Positions 31,071-40,210 of a DNA stretch of 64,000 bases are shown in pieces. The notes under the pieces are model-generated. The model did not search any database and was not told where the DNA came from. It saw only the letters and a list, made by a program, of their open reading frames with translations. Origin of the DNA: CAYPNF01 sp964411985 (GTDB taxonomy: Bacteria > Verrucomicrobiota > Verrucomicrobiia > Limisphaerales > J093); contig CAYPNF010000005.1 in the NCBI GenBank assembly GCA_964411985.1, positions 124,001 to 188,000 of the forward strand. The letters run 5' to 3'. Made by a program: the position numbers and the translations under genes. The stretch's first letter is position 1, and every line of letters begins with the position of its first letter.

Positions 31071-31155
31071 GCCCGCGTGGCGGAATTGGCAGACGCGCTA
31101 GATTCAGGTTCTAGTAGGTAACACTGTACAGGTTCAAGTCCTGTCGCGGGCACCA
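31071..31155 (+). tRNA. tRNA-Leu (anticodon CAG)
   Basis: The acceptor stem GCCCGCG (31071-31077) pairs with CGCGGGC (31145-31151), followed by discriminator A and an encoded CCA. The anticodon stem CTAGA/TCTAG encloses the loop TTCAGGT, giving anticodon CAG, which reads CUG. The long variable arm (GTAGGTAACACTGTAC region) and T-loop GGTTCAAGTCC are those of a class II leucine tRNA. Length 85 bases including CCA. Confidence 0.95.
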
Positions 31156-31589
31156 TCTTTCTTCATCAGGAATGGTGTTCGAGGCACGGGCTCGGACTAA
31201 GAATCCTGGACTATGCAGACTCGCGTGAGTTCAGTCGAAAAGGTGGAACCCTCAACGATGTTAACCACCCTGAAGGAGTACGGAGTGAGCCAAGATTTCA
31301 CTATTCAAGGGGATCTAAGCTGGGAAGCTTGAGTACCGCGAGGGTTGGATATGGGGTAACGTGTATCTGCGCGCGTTGCGGAGGCAACTGGAGACCTGCA
31401 TCGCCAAGAATCTTGGCTCCCGCCATTTGGAGGATACCAAGCACCGGGCGGAGTTGCGCAAAATCAAGAAGGAGATGGCAGGGCTGAAGAAGAAACTGTC
31501 TGCGCTTCAGGTCCGAAAGGCTCAGTTGGCGCGAGAGACCGGAAAGTAGCTGATCACGTCCGATCTGTTGCCGGTTCGAGAAACAGTTC
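31156..31589. other. Region after tRNA-Leu with no clear gene
   Basis: Only a short lysine-rich coiled-coil frame (31361-31549) stands out. No integrase or direct repeat of the tRNA 3' end was seen. The stretch, followed by a pilin pseudogene, looks like decaying sequence. Confidence 0.4.
31361..31549 (+). CDS. Possible small coiled-coil protein
   Basis: A GTG-started frame of 62 residues is rich in Lys, Arg, Leu and Glu (RAELRKIKKEMAGLKKKLSAL) and would form one helix or coiled coil. The same frame stays open upstream to 31319 (KLEYREGWIWGN), so it may be the tail of a lost larger gene. No ribosome site and no family recognised. It could equally be chance or remnant sequence. Confidence 0.25.
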   Translation: MYLRALRRQLETCIAKNLGSRHLEDTKHRAELRKIKKEMAGLKKKLSALQVRKAQLARETGK

Positions 31590-31923
31590 AACCTTAGGCC
31601 GAACGGGGCCTGAAACGTCGCAGGTTAGGACTGTCCCGATGATGTTGAGGGCGTAGGCTCCCCTGACTCGGAACTTGGGTATCGCAGGCAGTGTTTGAGG
31701 AACGGGGGGGACGCCTGCGGCCGGCGACCTTGTCTTCCATCGCAAACTATTCCTTGGCTCCATCGATTTGCTTCGGGCTTGCATGCAGGGACCCCTTTTT
31801 GCGGTCTCACGAGTCCAAACTCAGTTTGCCAGAGTGATGGCCACCAACATCAGGTCTGGTCGCCACGACGATCATGGTTTTCATCAGGGTGAAAACCCTG
31901 TTCCTGGACGGTTTGATTCTCAG
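31590..31923 (-). pseudogene. Degraded type IV pilin-like pseudogene
   Basis: The stretch aligns with the intact pilin gene at 32159-32533 in the same orientation. Shared DNA includes CGCCACGACGATCATG, CATCGATTTG and the flanking pattern around the start. In translation, fragments fall in three places: NRVFTLMKTMIVVAT (pilin: AGFTLVEIMIVVAI), ACKPEANRWSQGIVC (pilin: ACIANLKQIDGAKEQC) and IGTVLTCDVS (pilin: LGADPTCDVA). They lie in different frames and the prepilin Glu5 region is mutated, so the gene is broken by indels. It is a tandem duplicate in decay. Confidence 0.7.
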
Positions 31924-32092
31924 CTTGTGCCCTTGTGTTACTGAGTTGTTGCTGCTGTCGGGCGAGTTGAACCTCAGGGGATGATTGGTGATTAGGTGCC
32001 AACCTCCATCCGCATGATTCGTCACAGGTCGAATTGAGCCGAAACCCTGTCCCTTCGATTGTTTTGAGAAATGGCGGGGGGATGGCAGACCT

Positions 32093-32121
32093 CAAAAAGA
32101 AAAGGGCCTCAATCGAGGCCC
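32093..32121 (-). terminator. Rho-independent terminator of the pilin gene
   Basis: On the minus strand GGGCCTC-GATT-GAGGCCC forms a 7-bp stem and is followed at once by TTTTCTTTTT. It lies 37 bases after the pilin stop. Confidence 0.85.
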
Positions 32122-32158
32122 TCCTGTTCTTGAGCAAAGGTTGCTGAAAGCATCGTTC

Positions 32159-32533
32159 TTACGGTGCCGGTGCCGGAGCTGCAGCTGCAGCGCCACCAGG
32201 AAGGACGTGGTTAGCCACGTCACACGTGGGATCCGCTCCCAGGACTCCGGGAGTGTATTTGCCGCCCGCTGGGCAGGTAGGCACAACGCCATTCTTCAAA
32301 TAGTTCGCGTAGTTAGGAACGGCTACCCCGTTGGCAATCTTCTCCTCAAGACCGCACTGCTCTTTGGCGCCATCGATTTGTTTAAGGTTTGCTATGCAAG
32401 CATTCTTTTGGGCCGTCTGGCGAGCCTTGACGAAGTTCGGCAAGGCAATTGCCGCAAGCAAACCAATGATCGCCACGACGATCATGATTTCCACCAGGGT
32501 GAAGCCCGCTTTCTTGGAGGTGTTAATCTTCAT
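32159..32533 (-). CDS. Type IV pilin/pseudopilin-like protein
   Basis: The 124-residue protein has a short basic leader and the class III/prepilin signal KKAGFTLVEIMIVVAIIGLL, with cleavage expected after Gly and Phe as new N-terminus. The hydrophobic helix continues to about residue 30. The small globular part with three cysteines (CIANLK, QCGLE, PTCPAGGKYTP) is typical of short Verrucomicrobia pilin-like proteins. An Ala/Pro-rich tail ends it. A ribosome site AAGGAAA precedes ATG 32533. It probably forms part of a pilus or type II secretion pseudopilus; no assembly genes are near, so those lie elsewhere. Confidence 0.9.
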   Translation of the reverse strand: MKINTSKKAGFTLVEIMIVVAIIGLLAAIALPNFVKARQTAQKNACIANLKQIDGAKEQCGLEEKIANGVAVPNYANYLKNGVVPTCPAGGKYTPGVLGADPTCDVANHVLPGGAAAAAPAPAP

Positions 32534-32931
32534 GCTTTTCCTTTATAGTTATAGGTTGTTGTTACTCGCTTAGCGGTGTGAACCCCTATGGAGAGCTTCT
32601 GATTATTGCTTTTCTCGGTTCACGCATTGCTATCCACAGACCGCACTCTATCCTCTAAGCATTGATTATGCCACTAAGGTGCTGAACTTTCAATGGATTT
32701 TCTTTGGCTCTGTAAGTAACTGTAAGCAAAAATGTTGTGATGTTATTGGTGTTGAACTGGGTAGGCACTGGCTAAGTGACTCTGCAGAAAGTGTCCAACT
32801 TCTAGGCACAAAATGCCTTAATTCTTTTTAGCGAGCCCAGGTTTGTATCGATGGGTCTAGACCGTTATAGAGCGACTTGAGCCCTGGATTTTAGATGATT
32901 TCCAAAATGCCGATAACTAAGGTGGTCTGAT
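32534..32931. other. Divergent intergenic region between pilin and membrane protein genes
   Basis: Nearly 400 bases, AT-richer than average, must carry the promoters for both divergent genes. I could not fix a convincing -35/-10 pair or operator, and no small gene is seen. Confidence 0.45.
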
Positions 32932-34473
32932 ATGTTGACTAAGGATGAATCGGTTGGGGAGCCGCTCCCGGGTTCGCCGCAGCACGCGTGCGATGAACGC
33001 GACCGTTTGGCGAGGCTCTTGATATGGGCGATAGCCTTTTTAGTGTTACTATTTTCAATCCTCAAAGTCGTCATGCTTGGCTATTTGCCAATTGATGATG
33101 CTCTGAGGTATGCAGCGCGAGCCGTGGCTGGCAAGAGTTGGGACCAGATCCTCGTGCTGCGTCCCGATGCCCCACTCGATCATAACCCAGGATGGAACTT
33201 GCTCCTTGGAGGAGTTCATAGGGTCGCGAATTGGAATCAGGACGAGCTGGTTACGGGCAGCGTGGTTTCTCTCTTCTGCCTCTTTTGTGTTTCACCGTTG
33301 TTTCTCTTTCGACGCCCGGAGGCTTGGATCACGTCGTTGGCCATCAGTTGCCTCACTCTGGGCTTTGCTGATCGGATTACTATTGGCCGGCCTTTCCTAA
33401 TTACCATGGCATTCTCGGTTTTTGTTTTGGTGCTTTGGGGGCGTACTGAAGCAAAGAACTGGAGGCTTTGGGGCATTACTACCTTGGGCTTTGCCGCAAC
33501 TTCCTATTTTCACGGTAGTTGGTATCAGAGCGTTCTGTTGGTGGGCGCGTTTCTCTTATCGGGCCGAGTGGCACGATCGATCGAATTGGGCAGTTGCTGG
33601 TTGGCTGGGAGTTTGGCTGGTGCCGTGTTTACCGGGGATCCAGTTCGCTACCTGGCTGATGGCGTGAGTATTGCTTTCAGTTCAGCGACTACGGCTCCTG
33701 TGGCCCGGTTGAACGTGATCGAGCTTCAGCCTTCGGGTGGGGTTTTCATTGCCGTGATCATTGTGATCCTCATCCTGGTGGTCCGTAGTATGCTTGGTCT
33801 GAAGCCCACAGATGTGTTAAGGGATCCCGCTTTCATCCTGGCAGTAATAGGCTGGTTGCTGGGAATGAAGATTCTCAGATTCTGGGTCGACTGGGGCATG
33901 GTGGGTTTCCTCGTTTGGATGACGTTTCGTCTGGAGGAGATCTTCGACGCGATTCTCTCGGGCTCGATCAAGCGGCGACTTGCTGCTTGTTGTTTCCTCT
34001 ATATGACCTTCTTTCTGACCCTGACTGGTGATACTGGAGGACGGTGGTCGAGCGCGCTTACCTGGGAGTTTGTTGAGGAGAAGAATCCGGAGTTAGCGGA
34101 ATGGATCCCTCAGCCGGGGGGCATCGTCTACACTGCGGACATGATTCTCTTTTACCGCACCTTCTTCAAGAACCCTCATGCCCCTTGGCGTTACATCCTC
34201 GGTTTTGAGTGTACTTTCATGCCAAAGGAGGACCTTGAGGTCTACCGGAAGATTCTTTGGAATTTCGGGACTCACAAAGCCTACGCGCCTTGGGTAGCCA
34301 AAATGAGACCCGAAGACCGGCTTTTCATCCGGGCCAATTCTGGGGCGCAGCCTCGAATATCGGAGTTGGAGTGGTACTACGCTGCTACTGATACTTGGAT
34401 CGGTCGCTTGCCCCGGGGGGCTACCTCAGCAGGCCCTGCGGCTACCCCCGCTTTGGCACCCGCAACCAAATAG
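32932..34473 (+). CDS. Multi-pass membrane protein, possible GT-C-like glycosyltransferase
   Basis: The 513-residue protein begins with ATG after an AAGGTGG ribosome site. It has about ten hydrophobic segments (first near residues 28-48) and a C-terminal soluble part from ~380. An early acidic pair (LGYLPIDDALRYA, residues ~45-60) sits in the first extracytoplasmic loop, as in GT-C transferases that use polyprenyl-phosphate sugars, but the overall family is not recognised. The next two genes are a GT2 glycosyltransferase of the dolichol-phosphate-sugar type and a methyltransferase, separated by 20 and 2 bases. That suggests an operon for membrane-linked sugar transfer. Confidence 0.6.
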   Translation: MLTKDESVGEPLPGSPQHACDERDRLARLLIWAIAFLVLLFSILKVVMLGYLPIDDALRYAARAVAGKSWDQILVLRPDAPLDHNPGWNLLLGGVHRVANWNQDELVTGSVVSLFCLFCVSPLFLFRRPEAWITSLAISCLTLGFADRITIGRPFLITMAFSVFVLVLWGRTEAKNWRLWGITTLGFAATSYFHGSWYQSVLLVGAFLLSGRVARSIELGSCWLAGSLAGAVFTGDPVRYLADGVSIAFSSATTAPVARLNVIELQPSGGVFIAVIIVILILVVRSMLGLKPTDVLRDPAFILAVIGWLLGMKILRFWVDWGMVGFLVWMTFRLEEIFDAILSGSIKRRLAACCFLYMTFFLTLTGDTGGRWSSALTWEFVEEKNPELAEWIPQPGGIVYTADMILFYRTFFKNPHAPWRYILGFECTFMPKEDLEVYRKILWNFGTHKAYAPWVAKMRPEDRLFIRANSGAQPRISELEWYYAATDTWIGRLPRGATSAGPAATPALAPATK

Positions 34474-34493
34474 GTAATAGCGCGTGCCATGCC

Positions 34494-35711
34494 GTGAACA
34501 CCCACGAAAAACCAGAACGCAGTCCGGACGAGGACTTGATTCCTTTTCAGGAGTCCTCGGTCGAGTTGACCATCCTGATGCCGTGCCTCGATGAGGCGGA
34601 GACCCTGGCAGCTTGCGTGAGCAAGGCCCTTACTTTTCTGAGAACAGCAGGAATCAGCGGGGAAGTCCTCATTGCTGATAACGGGAGCACCGACGGCTCT
34701 CAGGAGATTGGCAGGGCTGCAGGGGCGCGCGTGGTGCAAATCCGGGAAAAAGGATACGGGAGTGCCCTGCGCGGTGGAATTGAAGCGGCGAAGGGGCGTT
34801 ACATCATCATGGGGGATGCCGACGACAGTTATGACTTTCTAGCGGCAGCCCCTTTTCTCGAAAAAATGCGCGAAGGCTGCCAATTGGTCATGGGAAATAG
34901 GTTTCTGGGAGGGATCCAACCAGGCGCCATGCCTTTCCTCCATAGATACCTGGGAAACCCGGTGCTGAGTTTTCTGGGGCGACTCTTCTTTGGCGGACCG
35001 ATCGGCGATTTTCACTGTGGGCTGCGCGGCTTCGACCGTGAGGCGATCCGGGCGTTGGGACTGCACACCCCCGGCATGGAGTTTGCCACCGAGATGGTCG
35101 TTAAGGCATCAACGGCCGGCTTGAGGATTGGTGAGGTGCCTACGACGCTCTCTCCGGATGGGCGCTCGCGGCCGCCCCACTTGCGAACGTGGCGGGATGG
35201 TTGGCGCCACCTTCGGTTCATGCTGCTGTACAGTCCGCGGTGGCTTTTCCTTTACCCGGGTCTGCTGCTTATGGTCCTGGGATTCGGCGTGGGCTTCTGG
35301 GTCTGGCTAGCACCGCGCAAGATTGGGAGTCTGACCCTCGACGTCCATACGCTTCTTTTCTGTGGTTTGGCTGGCATGCTTGGCTTTCAAGCGGTCTGCT
35401 TTGCGGTCTTCACTAAGGCATTCGCTATCCGCCAGGGACTCCTCCCGCCCGACGCGCGTTTCCAGAACATTCTCAGGTTTGCCCGCCTTGAGGTGGGACT
35501 GATCTTGGGCGGGTTTCTCCTCGCCATGGGTTTCTGGATGGGCTGGCAAGCTTTCTCCACTTGGCAGCATGTCTCTTTCGGTCCGCTGAATCCTTCGGAG
35601 ACCTTGCGCCTCGTGATTCCCAGTTTCCTGGCCATCGATTTGGGTGCGCAGGTTTGCCTGACCAGCTTCTTTGTCACTGTCCTCGGGCTGGGTGCTAGGC
35701 AGGCACAATAA
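34494..35711 (+). CDS. GT2 glycosyltransferase, polyprenyl-phosphate sugar synthase-like, with membrane tail
   Basis: The GTG at 34494 gives 405 residues. The catalytic GT-A domain (~20-240) shows LMPCLDEAETL, ADNGSTDGS, and the metal-binding acidic motif GDADDSYDF near residue 107. GFDREAIRALGL and TWRDGWRHLRFML are typical of DPM1-like and related bacterial enzymes. After ~250 there are four hydrophobic segments that anchor it in the inner membrane. The reaction would put a sugar from a nucleotide donor on polyprenyl phosphate, ready for a GT-C partner such as the preceding protein. The specific sugar is unknown. Confidence 0.87.
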   Translation: MNTHEKPERSPDEDLIPFQESSVELTILMPCLDEAETLAACVSKALTFLRTAGISGEVLIADNGSTDGSQEIGRAAGARVVQIREKGYGSALRGGIEAAKGRYIIMGDADDSYDFLAAAPFLEKMREGCQLVMGNRFLGGIQPGAMPFLHRYLGNPVLSFLGRLFFGGPIGDFHCGLRGFDREAIRALGLHTPGMEFATEMVVKASTAGLRIGEVPTTLSPDGRSRPPHLRTWRDGWRHLRFMLLYSPRWLFLYPGLLLMVLGFGVGFWVWLAPRKIGSLTLDVHTLLFCGLAGMLGFQAVCFAVFTKAFAIRQGLLPPDARFQNILRFARLEVGLILGGFLLAMGFWMGWQAFSTWQHVSFGPLNPSETLRLVIPSFLAIDLGAQVCLTSFFVTVLGLGARQAQ

Positions 35712-35713
35712 CC

Positions 35714-36274
35714 ATGACCCCTCTAGATCTCCTTTTGCAGAAATGGCGCATTGCCCAGGTCAAACCTTGGGTACCAGCGGATGCGCGGGTGCTGGATATC
35801 GGCTGCGCGGAGGGGGCACTTTTTGAGCAGTTGGGCAATCGCCTCGCCTCTGGGTTGGGATTGGATCCAGATCTAAAAGAGTCGAAAACCTGCGGATTGT
35901 ACAAGCTCTTGCCTGGCGGCTTCCCGGACGGCACGCCGGCAGGGACCGAACCCTTTGATATCATCACGATGCTCGCCGTCCTGGAGCACGTTCCTTGTGA
36001 CCTGCAGGAAGACTGGGCGAGGGCTTGCCATCGCTTGTTGAAACCCAACGGCATGGTTCTTATCACGGTGCCTTCCCCGCTGGTGGACCCCATCCTCCAC
36101 CTGCTCAGCAAGCTTCGGCTGGTTCATGGAATGTGTCTCGAGCAACACTACGGCTTTGCGGCTGCGAAGACCCCAGAGATCTTCCGACCCCACGGCTTCA
36201 CTCTAGTTCGACACCAACGTTTTGAGTTGGGCCTGAACCACTTCTTCGCGTTCCGGAAAACAACCCAGACCTAA
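35714..36274 (+). CDS. Class I SAM-dependent methyltransferase
   Basis: The 186-residue protein has motif I LDIGCAEGALFEQLG (residues ~29-43), motif II-like FDIITMLAVLEHV and a post-motif LKPNGMVLITVPSP, the standard Rossmann methyltransferase order. It begins two bases after the glycosyltransferase stop, so the two are translationally close. The methyl acceptor may be a sugar or lipid intermediate of the same pathway; this is inferred. Confidence 0.85.
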   Translation: MTPLDLLLQKWRIAQVKPWVPADARVLDIGCAEGALFEQLGNRLASGLGLDPDLKESKTCGLYKLLPGGFPDGTPAGTEPFDIITMLAVLEHVPCDLQEDWARACHRLLKPNGMVLITVPSPLVDPILHLLSKLRLVHGMCLEQHYGFAAAKTPEIFRPHGFTLVRHQRFELGLNHFFAFRKTTQT

Positions 36275-36494
36275 TCTTCGGCCCAAACCCAGCTGGCGAT
36301 CGCGGTTGACGAAGGAGGCAACAGCGTCCGTTAGATTTGACGATGTCGTGAAGCTGGGCTATTCTCCCCCCCGCATGGCAAAACCCGCTGGTACTGAGAG
36401 GTCACTGGGCAGTTTACCCACCTGACTTGAAACCAGCCGATGTTGTGATTGTTAAGCAGCTAATATTAAAATAAAGCAGAATCAAATAATTATT

Positions 36495-37238
36495 ATGCGT
36501 TCTTATGCACCGAGGCTCCAGGCCTCCTTCCTCTGTGGGTTAGCAGTCGTCACTCTTCCTGGCGTTTTAGGCGAAGATGCGCCTGAAAATCCCACGGCTT
36601 GGAAGAGCAGCGCTGCTCTGAGTCTCACCGCCACCGCTGGCAATACCGAGCAGTTGATGGTGGCTGGTAACCTCTTGACTGCCAAGAAGTGGGAGAAAAA
36701 CGAGCTGGGATTTGGCGCCAACTTCACCTATGGCGAAGACCAAGGCGACAAGAACGCGGAGAGCGTGGGTGGTTTCGGACAGTATAACCGCCTATTCAGC
36801 GACAAGTTCTATGTGTACGGCCGCGTGGATGCTTTGCACGATGCGATTGCCGACATCGAGTACCGCGTCTCGCTGAGCCCGGGTGCTGGTTACTATTTCC
36901 TGAAGAATGATCGTTTCACGCTCAGCGGTGAGTTCGGTCCTGGCTACGTTTTTGAAAAGCTGGGTTCCGACACGCGTGACTACCTGACCCTGCGTTTTGG
37001 GGAGAGGTTCACCTGGAAGATCAGCGACCGCGCGCGGCTCTGGCAGTCGGCGGACTACAATCCCCGAACGGAGAATTTCGGTGACTACGTACTGAACGCT
37101 GAGGTTGGGGTGGAAAGCGACATTTCGAAGCATGTTGCCCTGCAGGCCTATGTTCAGGACAGCTACCGCAGCGAGCCAGCGGCAGGACGTGAGAGCAACG
37201 ACCTCAAGGTCATGGCCGGTATCAAATACAAGTTCTAA
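36495..37238 (+). CDS. DUF481 (YdiY-like) outer-membrane protein
   Basis: The 247-residue protein has a signal segment (SFLCGLAVVTLPGVLG) and then repeated amphipathic beta strands rich in Tyr and Gly, with the family opening SLTATAGNTEQLMVAGNL and an end in aromatic Phe (GIKYKF), as expected for outer-membrane barrels. DUF481 proteins are salt-induced in some bacteria; function is not well defined. It has its own 220-base upstream region, AT-rich just before the ATG, and a strong terminator behind it, so it is monocistronic. Confidence 0.88.
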   Translation: MRSYAPRLQASFLCGLAVVTLPGVLGEDAPENPTAWKSSAALSLTATAGNTEQLMVAGNLLTAKKWEKNELGFGANFTYGEDQGDKNAESVGGFGQYNRLFSDKFYVYGRVDALHDAIADIEYRVSLSPGAGYYFLKNDRFTLSGEFGPGYVFEKLGSDTRDYLTLRFGERFTWKISDRARLWQSADYNPRTENFGDYVLNAEVGVESDISKHVALQAYVQDSYRSEPAAGRESNDLKVMAGIKYKF

Positions 37239-37264
37239 TCAACGCCCGAAAGAGCATTCTCCTG

Positions 37265-37307
37265 CCCGGTCTGTGTTTTCCATCAAAACGCAGGCCGGGT
37301 TTTTCTT
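37265..37307 (+). terminator. Rho-independent terminator after DUF481 gene
   Basis: CCCGGTCTGTGTTTT and AAAACGCAGGCCGGG form a long stem with two mismatched or wobble positions and a CCATC loop, followed by TTTTTCTTT. Confidence 0.88.
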
Positions 37308-37339
37308 TCGTGGGGAAGTCGGGGAACCCCACTTTCCCC

Positions 37340-40210
37340 CTACTGATTCATCTTCTTGGCTGCTCGCTTCTTGGCGTCCAGCAACCGGCTCGCAGTGGCA
37401 ACCGGTTTTGGAGCAGGCCCAGCGGTTTTCGCCGTTTCTGACTTCTCCGTAGACCCAGCCTTGGCCTTGGCGAGTTGGGCCGTGGACTCGCCCTTGGCCG
37501 CTTCCACGTTCGCTCCTTCGCTTGCCGGACGGGTGGAGCGCACTTGGTTACGGGTGGCCAGCAGTGCCGTCAGAGACTCGGTGGATTCAGCCACCGTTTC
37601 GGAACGCCGCCAGAAAAAAAGACGCCGACGCACCAATACAGCTACCCGCGACCACTCCTCCCGGTCGAGGAAGATCCGTCGCACCGCCACGTCCAGCACG
37701 AACAGCACCACCGCAAACTTAAGCAGGCCTTCCCAGAGATCGCGAGGTTGGTAGGTCTTTTGGCGATCGTGCAGATAGGGGTTTGGAGGCTCCCCTGATG
37801 GCGTCCCCATCGACAGAACGCGGCCTCCTCCGGACTCAGCGACCTGTTGCAGGAGGCTATGATTGGGCTCCGTGGTGCTGAACTCTGGCGAATAGCTGAC
37901 GGCTGCCCCGACCGACTGGGCCGCAACCGTTTGTCCGTTGCGAATCTCAGCTACATTGAGCAGATAGGCTCCTACCTCCGTGGCAGGGAACCTGGCTTCG
38001 TATCGTCCTGGCCCTGTCTGCTGAAGCCGAGCCGTGATCCGTTCGCCTTTGGGGCTGACCACAGCGGCCTGCAAATTCAGGAAACTCCGATAATTGCCCT
38101 CCGCATCCATGGCTTCGACCGTGAGAACTCCTTCGCCTCGGTCAATGCTCACCTCCGGGTTCAGGTCTGCCGTGTCGACTCGCTTCAGCGACCACCTGGC
38201 GGTCTGCGACCAAAACTGGCGGTACTTCTCCCATGCCACCCAATCCGCGGCCCATCGGGCTTTGGCGTCCGAGGTGAAAGCAACGGAGCGACCCAACCCA
38301 TACTGCCAGTGGGCGAGGACCGGGTCCCCGTTCGGGGAGAGAAGAGGCACTTCGGCCCGTCCCTTGGGTGTGGCGCACACATATCCTTTGAGTTCTGGAT
38401 ACTCGGAGGCAGAGATGCCGCGAACCAGTTCCGTGGTCGCGGCCAATTGCGGACGGAACGGCTCTTCAAAGATGGCCGACTTGAGAATCACCATGGCCTC
38501 TTTAATGAAGATCTGGGGCAGGCTTCCCGGGTCTCGTACATCATAGAATCGCCCTCGGCCCTGTTCCGCGATCCGGATCATCGTTTCTGGCCCAGCGTGT
38601 CCAGAGATCAGGACGGTACTGACGGTGATGCGGTCGTTCACGATCGCCTGCATCAGCTCTGAAGTGGGTGGTCCGGGGTCCCCGTCGCTGAACACGATGA
38701 TATGCTTTAGGTTCGCAGTCGATTTCTTCAGCCCTTCGTGCGCCATTTCCATCACATGTTGGAAGGTGGGCAGGTCGCCCTGGTTCATGCCAGAGATTTG
38801 CCGGCCGAGTTCTTTCTTGTCGCCAGCTTTCGTCAAGGGGAAGAGCCATCGGTCCGTTCCATCCCAAAGAACCACTCCCAGTTCGTCCTGAGGGCCAAGG
38901 GCGTCGAGAGCCGCCAGGGCGGTTTCCCGGGCCACCTGGTTGCCGTTGTTGAATTCCATGCCATGCATGATCAGGGCGAGCGCTCCGCTGGGCAGAACCT
39001 TCTTGCTGTTGAGTTCCATGTCGACCGGGAGCGCTTTCTCCAGAGGTGTGCCTCGATACGCCCCGGCCGCATACGCTTGATCACCGCCGATGCACACGAG
39101 GCCTACCCCAAAGTCCCGGACCGCGCTTTCCAGCAACCGCATGAAAACCTCACCCAGGTCGCCCGCCGCAACGTTGCTGAGGAACACGGCGTCGAAGCTC
39201 TGGATCTCAGCGAGCGAACCCGGGAGAGCGGTGGCATCGACCGCCTTGACTTCCAATCGGGAGGCACGAAGTGCATTCACCAAGGGCGCGTCTTGCGCGG
39301 GATCGGACGAGAGAAGCAGGATGCGCGGGTCACCTCGGACGGCGGCGAAAGTCGAGGCTCGGTTGTTCTGAGCCACAGGATCGCCTGGGGCCTCCAGTTG
39401 CACGTCGTAGCTGTAAAATCCGGCTTCGGTGATGGTTTGTGGGAGAGCGAAGAGGTTCTTGCCTGCACTCAGTTCCACCGGCTGTTCCCCGAGGAATTGG
39501 TTGTTACGAAAGAACCGCAGTTTGGCGCTCCGTGCCCGGTCTGCCTGGGCCAGAATCCGCACCTCGAATGCCTGCCCGCGTTTGAGCTTGGGGGGGATGG
39601 TAAGCTTCTGCAGAGAGACATCCCCGCTGCGGCTGACCCCGAGAGGCACGACATCGAGCGAGACGCCAAGAGTCCTGGCAGCCGCCATGGCGCTGGCGAC
39701 GCTTCCGGCGTTCTCGTTGCCATCCGAGAGCAGCACCAGTCTCTTCTGACCCGTCTCGGGAAAGGCTGCACTTCCCAGGCGCACGGCCGAGGCCGCGTCC
39801 GTTCGTTCCCCGCCGATCACCGCCTGGACCTTCTGCACGTCCACGCGCGGGCTAGCCGCACTCTCGATGCTGGCTCCGTTGCCGAAGACAATCACCCCGC
39901 CTTTGTCGATGGTCTTCTTCTTCGCGGAGGCCTGGTTCACATACTCCCGCGCCTGCTCTTGCTGGGTCGTGGGGATGCTGTCAGAGCGGTCTAGCAGGAA
40001 GAAGACCGTCATCCCTTCCAGCGGTTTCAGCCATTGCAGGCCAGTGAGGGCGAGCGCGAGACAAAGGGTGACCACCAGACGAACCACGAGCGCGGCCCAC
40101 TTTCGAACCGGAGTGAGCTGAACATCCGAAGTTCTGCTGAGCCAGACAATCCAGGCTACCGCCAGCGGCAGCAGGACGATCCAGGCGGGGTTGGTCAGCT
40201 GAAACTTCAT
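37340..40210 (-). CDS. Large VWA-domain membrane protein
   Basis: The ATG at 40210 overlaps the stop of the preceding gene (ATGA) and gives 956 residues; an upstream frame opening is not used. Two N-terminal membrane helices (~7-24 and 37-58) are followed by a von Willebrand A domain with the metal site DRSDS near residue 72. A glutamine-amidotransferase-like region follows, then a second VWA-like segment (IIVFSDGDPGP near 460). A membrane helix lies near 845, and the basic, Ala/Lys-rich tail is cytoplasmic. It is the last gene of the MoxR operon. Such proteins work with MoxR ATPases in envelope assembly or stress; the actual task here is not known. Confidence 0.82.
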   Translation of the reverse strand: MKFQLTNPAWIVLLPLAVAWIVWLSRTSDVQLTPVRKWAALVVRLVVTLCLALALTGLQWLKPLEGMTVFFLLDRSDSIPTTQQEQAREYVNQASAKKKTIDKGGVIVFGNGASIESAASPRVDVQKVQAVIGGERTDAASAVRLGSAAFPETGQKRLVLLSDGNENAGSVASAMAAARTLGVSLDVVPLGVSRSGDVSLQKLTIPPKLKRGQAFEVRILAQADRARSAKLRFFRNNQFLGEQPVELSAGKNLFALPQTITEAGFYSYDVQLEAPGDPVAQNNRASTFAAVRGDPRILLLSSDPAQDAPLVNALRASRLEVKAVDATALPGSLAEIQSFDAVFLSNVAAGDLGEVFMRLLESAVRDFGVGLVCIGGDQAYAAGAYRGTPLEKALPVDMELNSKKVLPSGALALIMHGMEFNNGNQVARETALAALDALGPQDELGVVLWDGTDRWLFPLTKAGDKKELGRQISGMNQGDLPTFQHVMEMAHEGLKKSTANLKHIIVFSDGDPGPPTSELMQAIVNDRITVSTVLISGHAGPETMIRIAEQGRGRFYDVRDPGSLPQIFIKEAMVILKSAIFEEPFRPQLAATTELVRGISASEYPELKGYVCATPKGRAEVPLLSPNGDPVLAHWQYGLGRSVAFTSDAKARWAADWVAWEKYRQFWSQTARWSLKRVDTADLNPEVSIDRGEGVLTVEAMDAEGNYRSFLNLQAAVVSPKGERITARLQQTGPGRYEARFPATEVGAYLLNVAEIRNGQTVAAQSVGAAVSYSPEFSTTEPNHSLLQQVAESGGGRVLSMGTPSGEPPNPYLHDRQKTYQPRDLWEGLLKFAVVLFVLDVAVRRIFLDREEWSRVAVLVRRRLFFWRRSETVAESTESLTALLATRNQVRSTRPASEGANVEAAKGESTAQLAKAKAGSTEKSETAKTAGPAPKPVATASRLLDAKKRAAKKMNQ

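Noticed and set aside
30906..31121. A 71-residue frame running into the tRNA-Leu gene
   Set aside because: Its end is the tRNA sequence itself and the rest contains the inverted repeat; no family or ribosome site is present.
38738..39994. A 418-residue plus-strand frame
   Set aside because: It is opposite the VWA gene and translates to low-information His/Arg/Gly-rich sequence; shadow frame.
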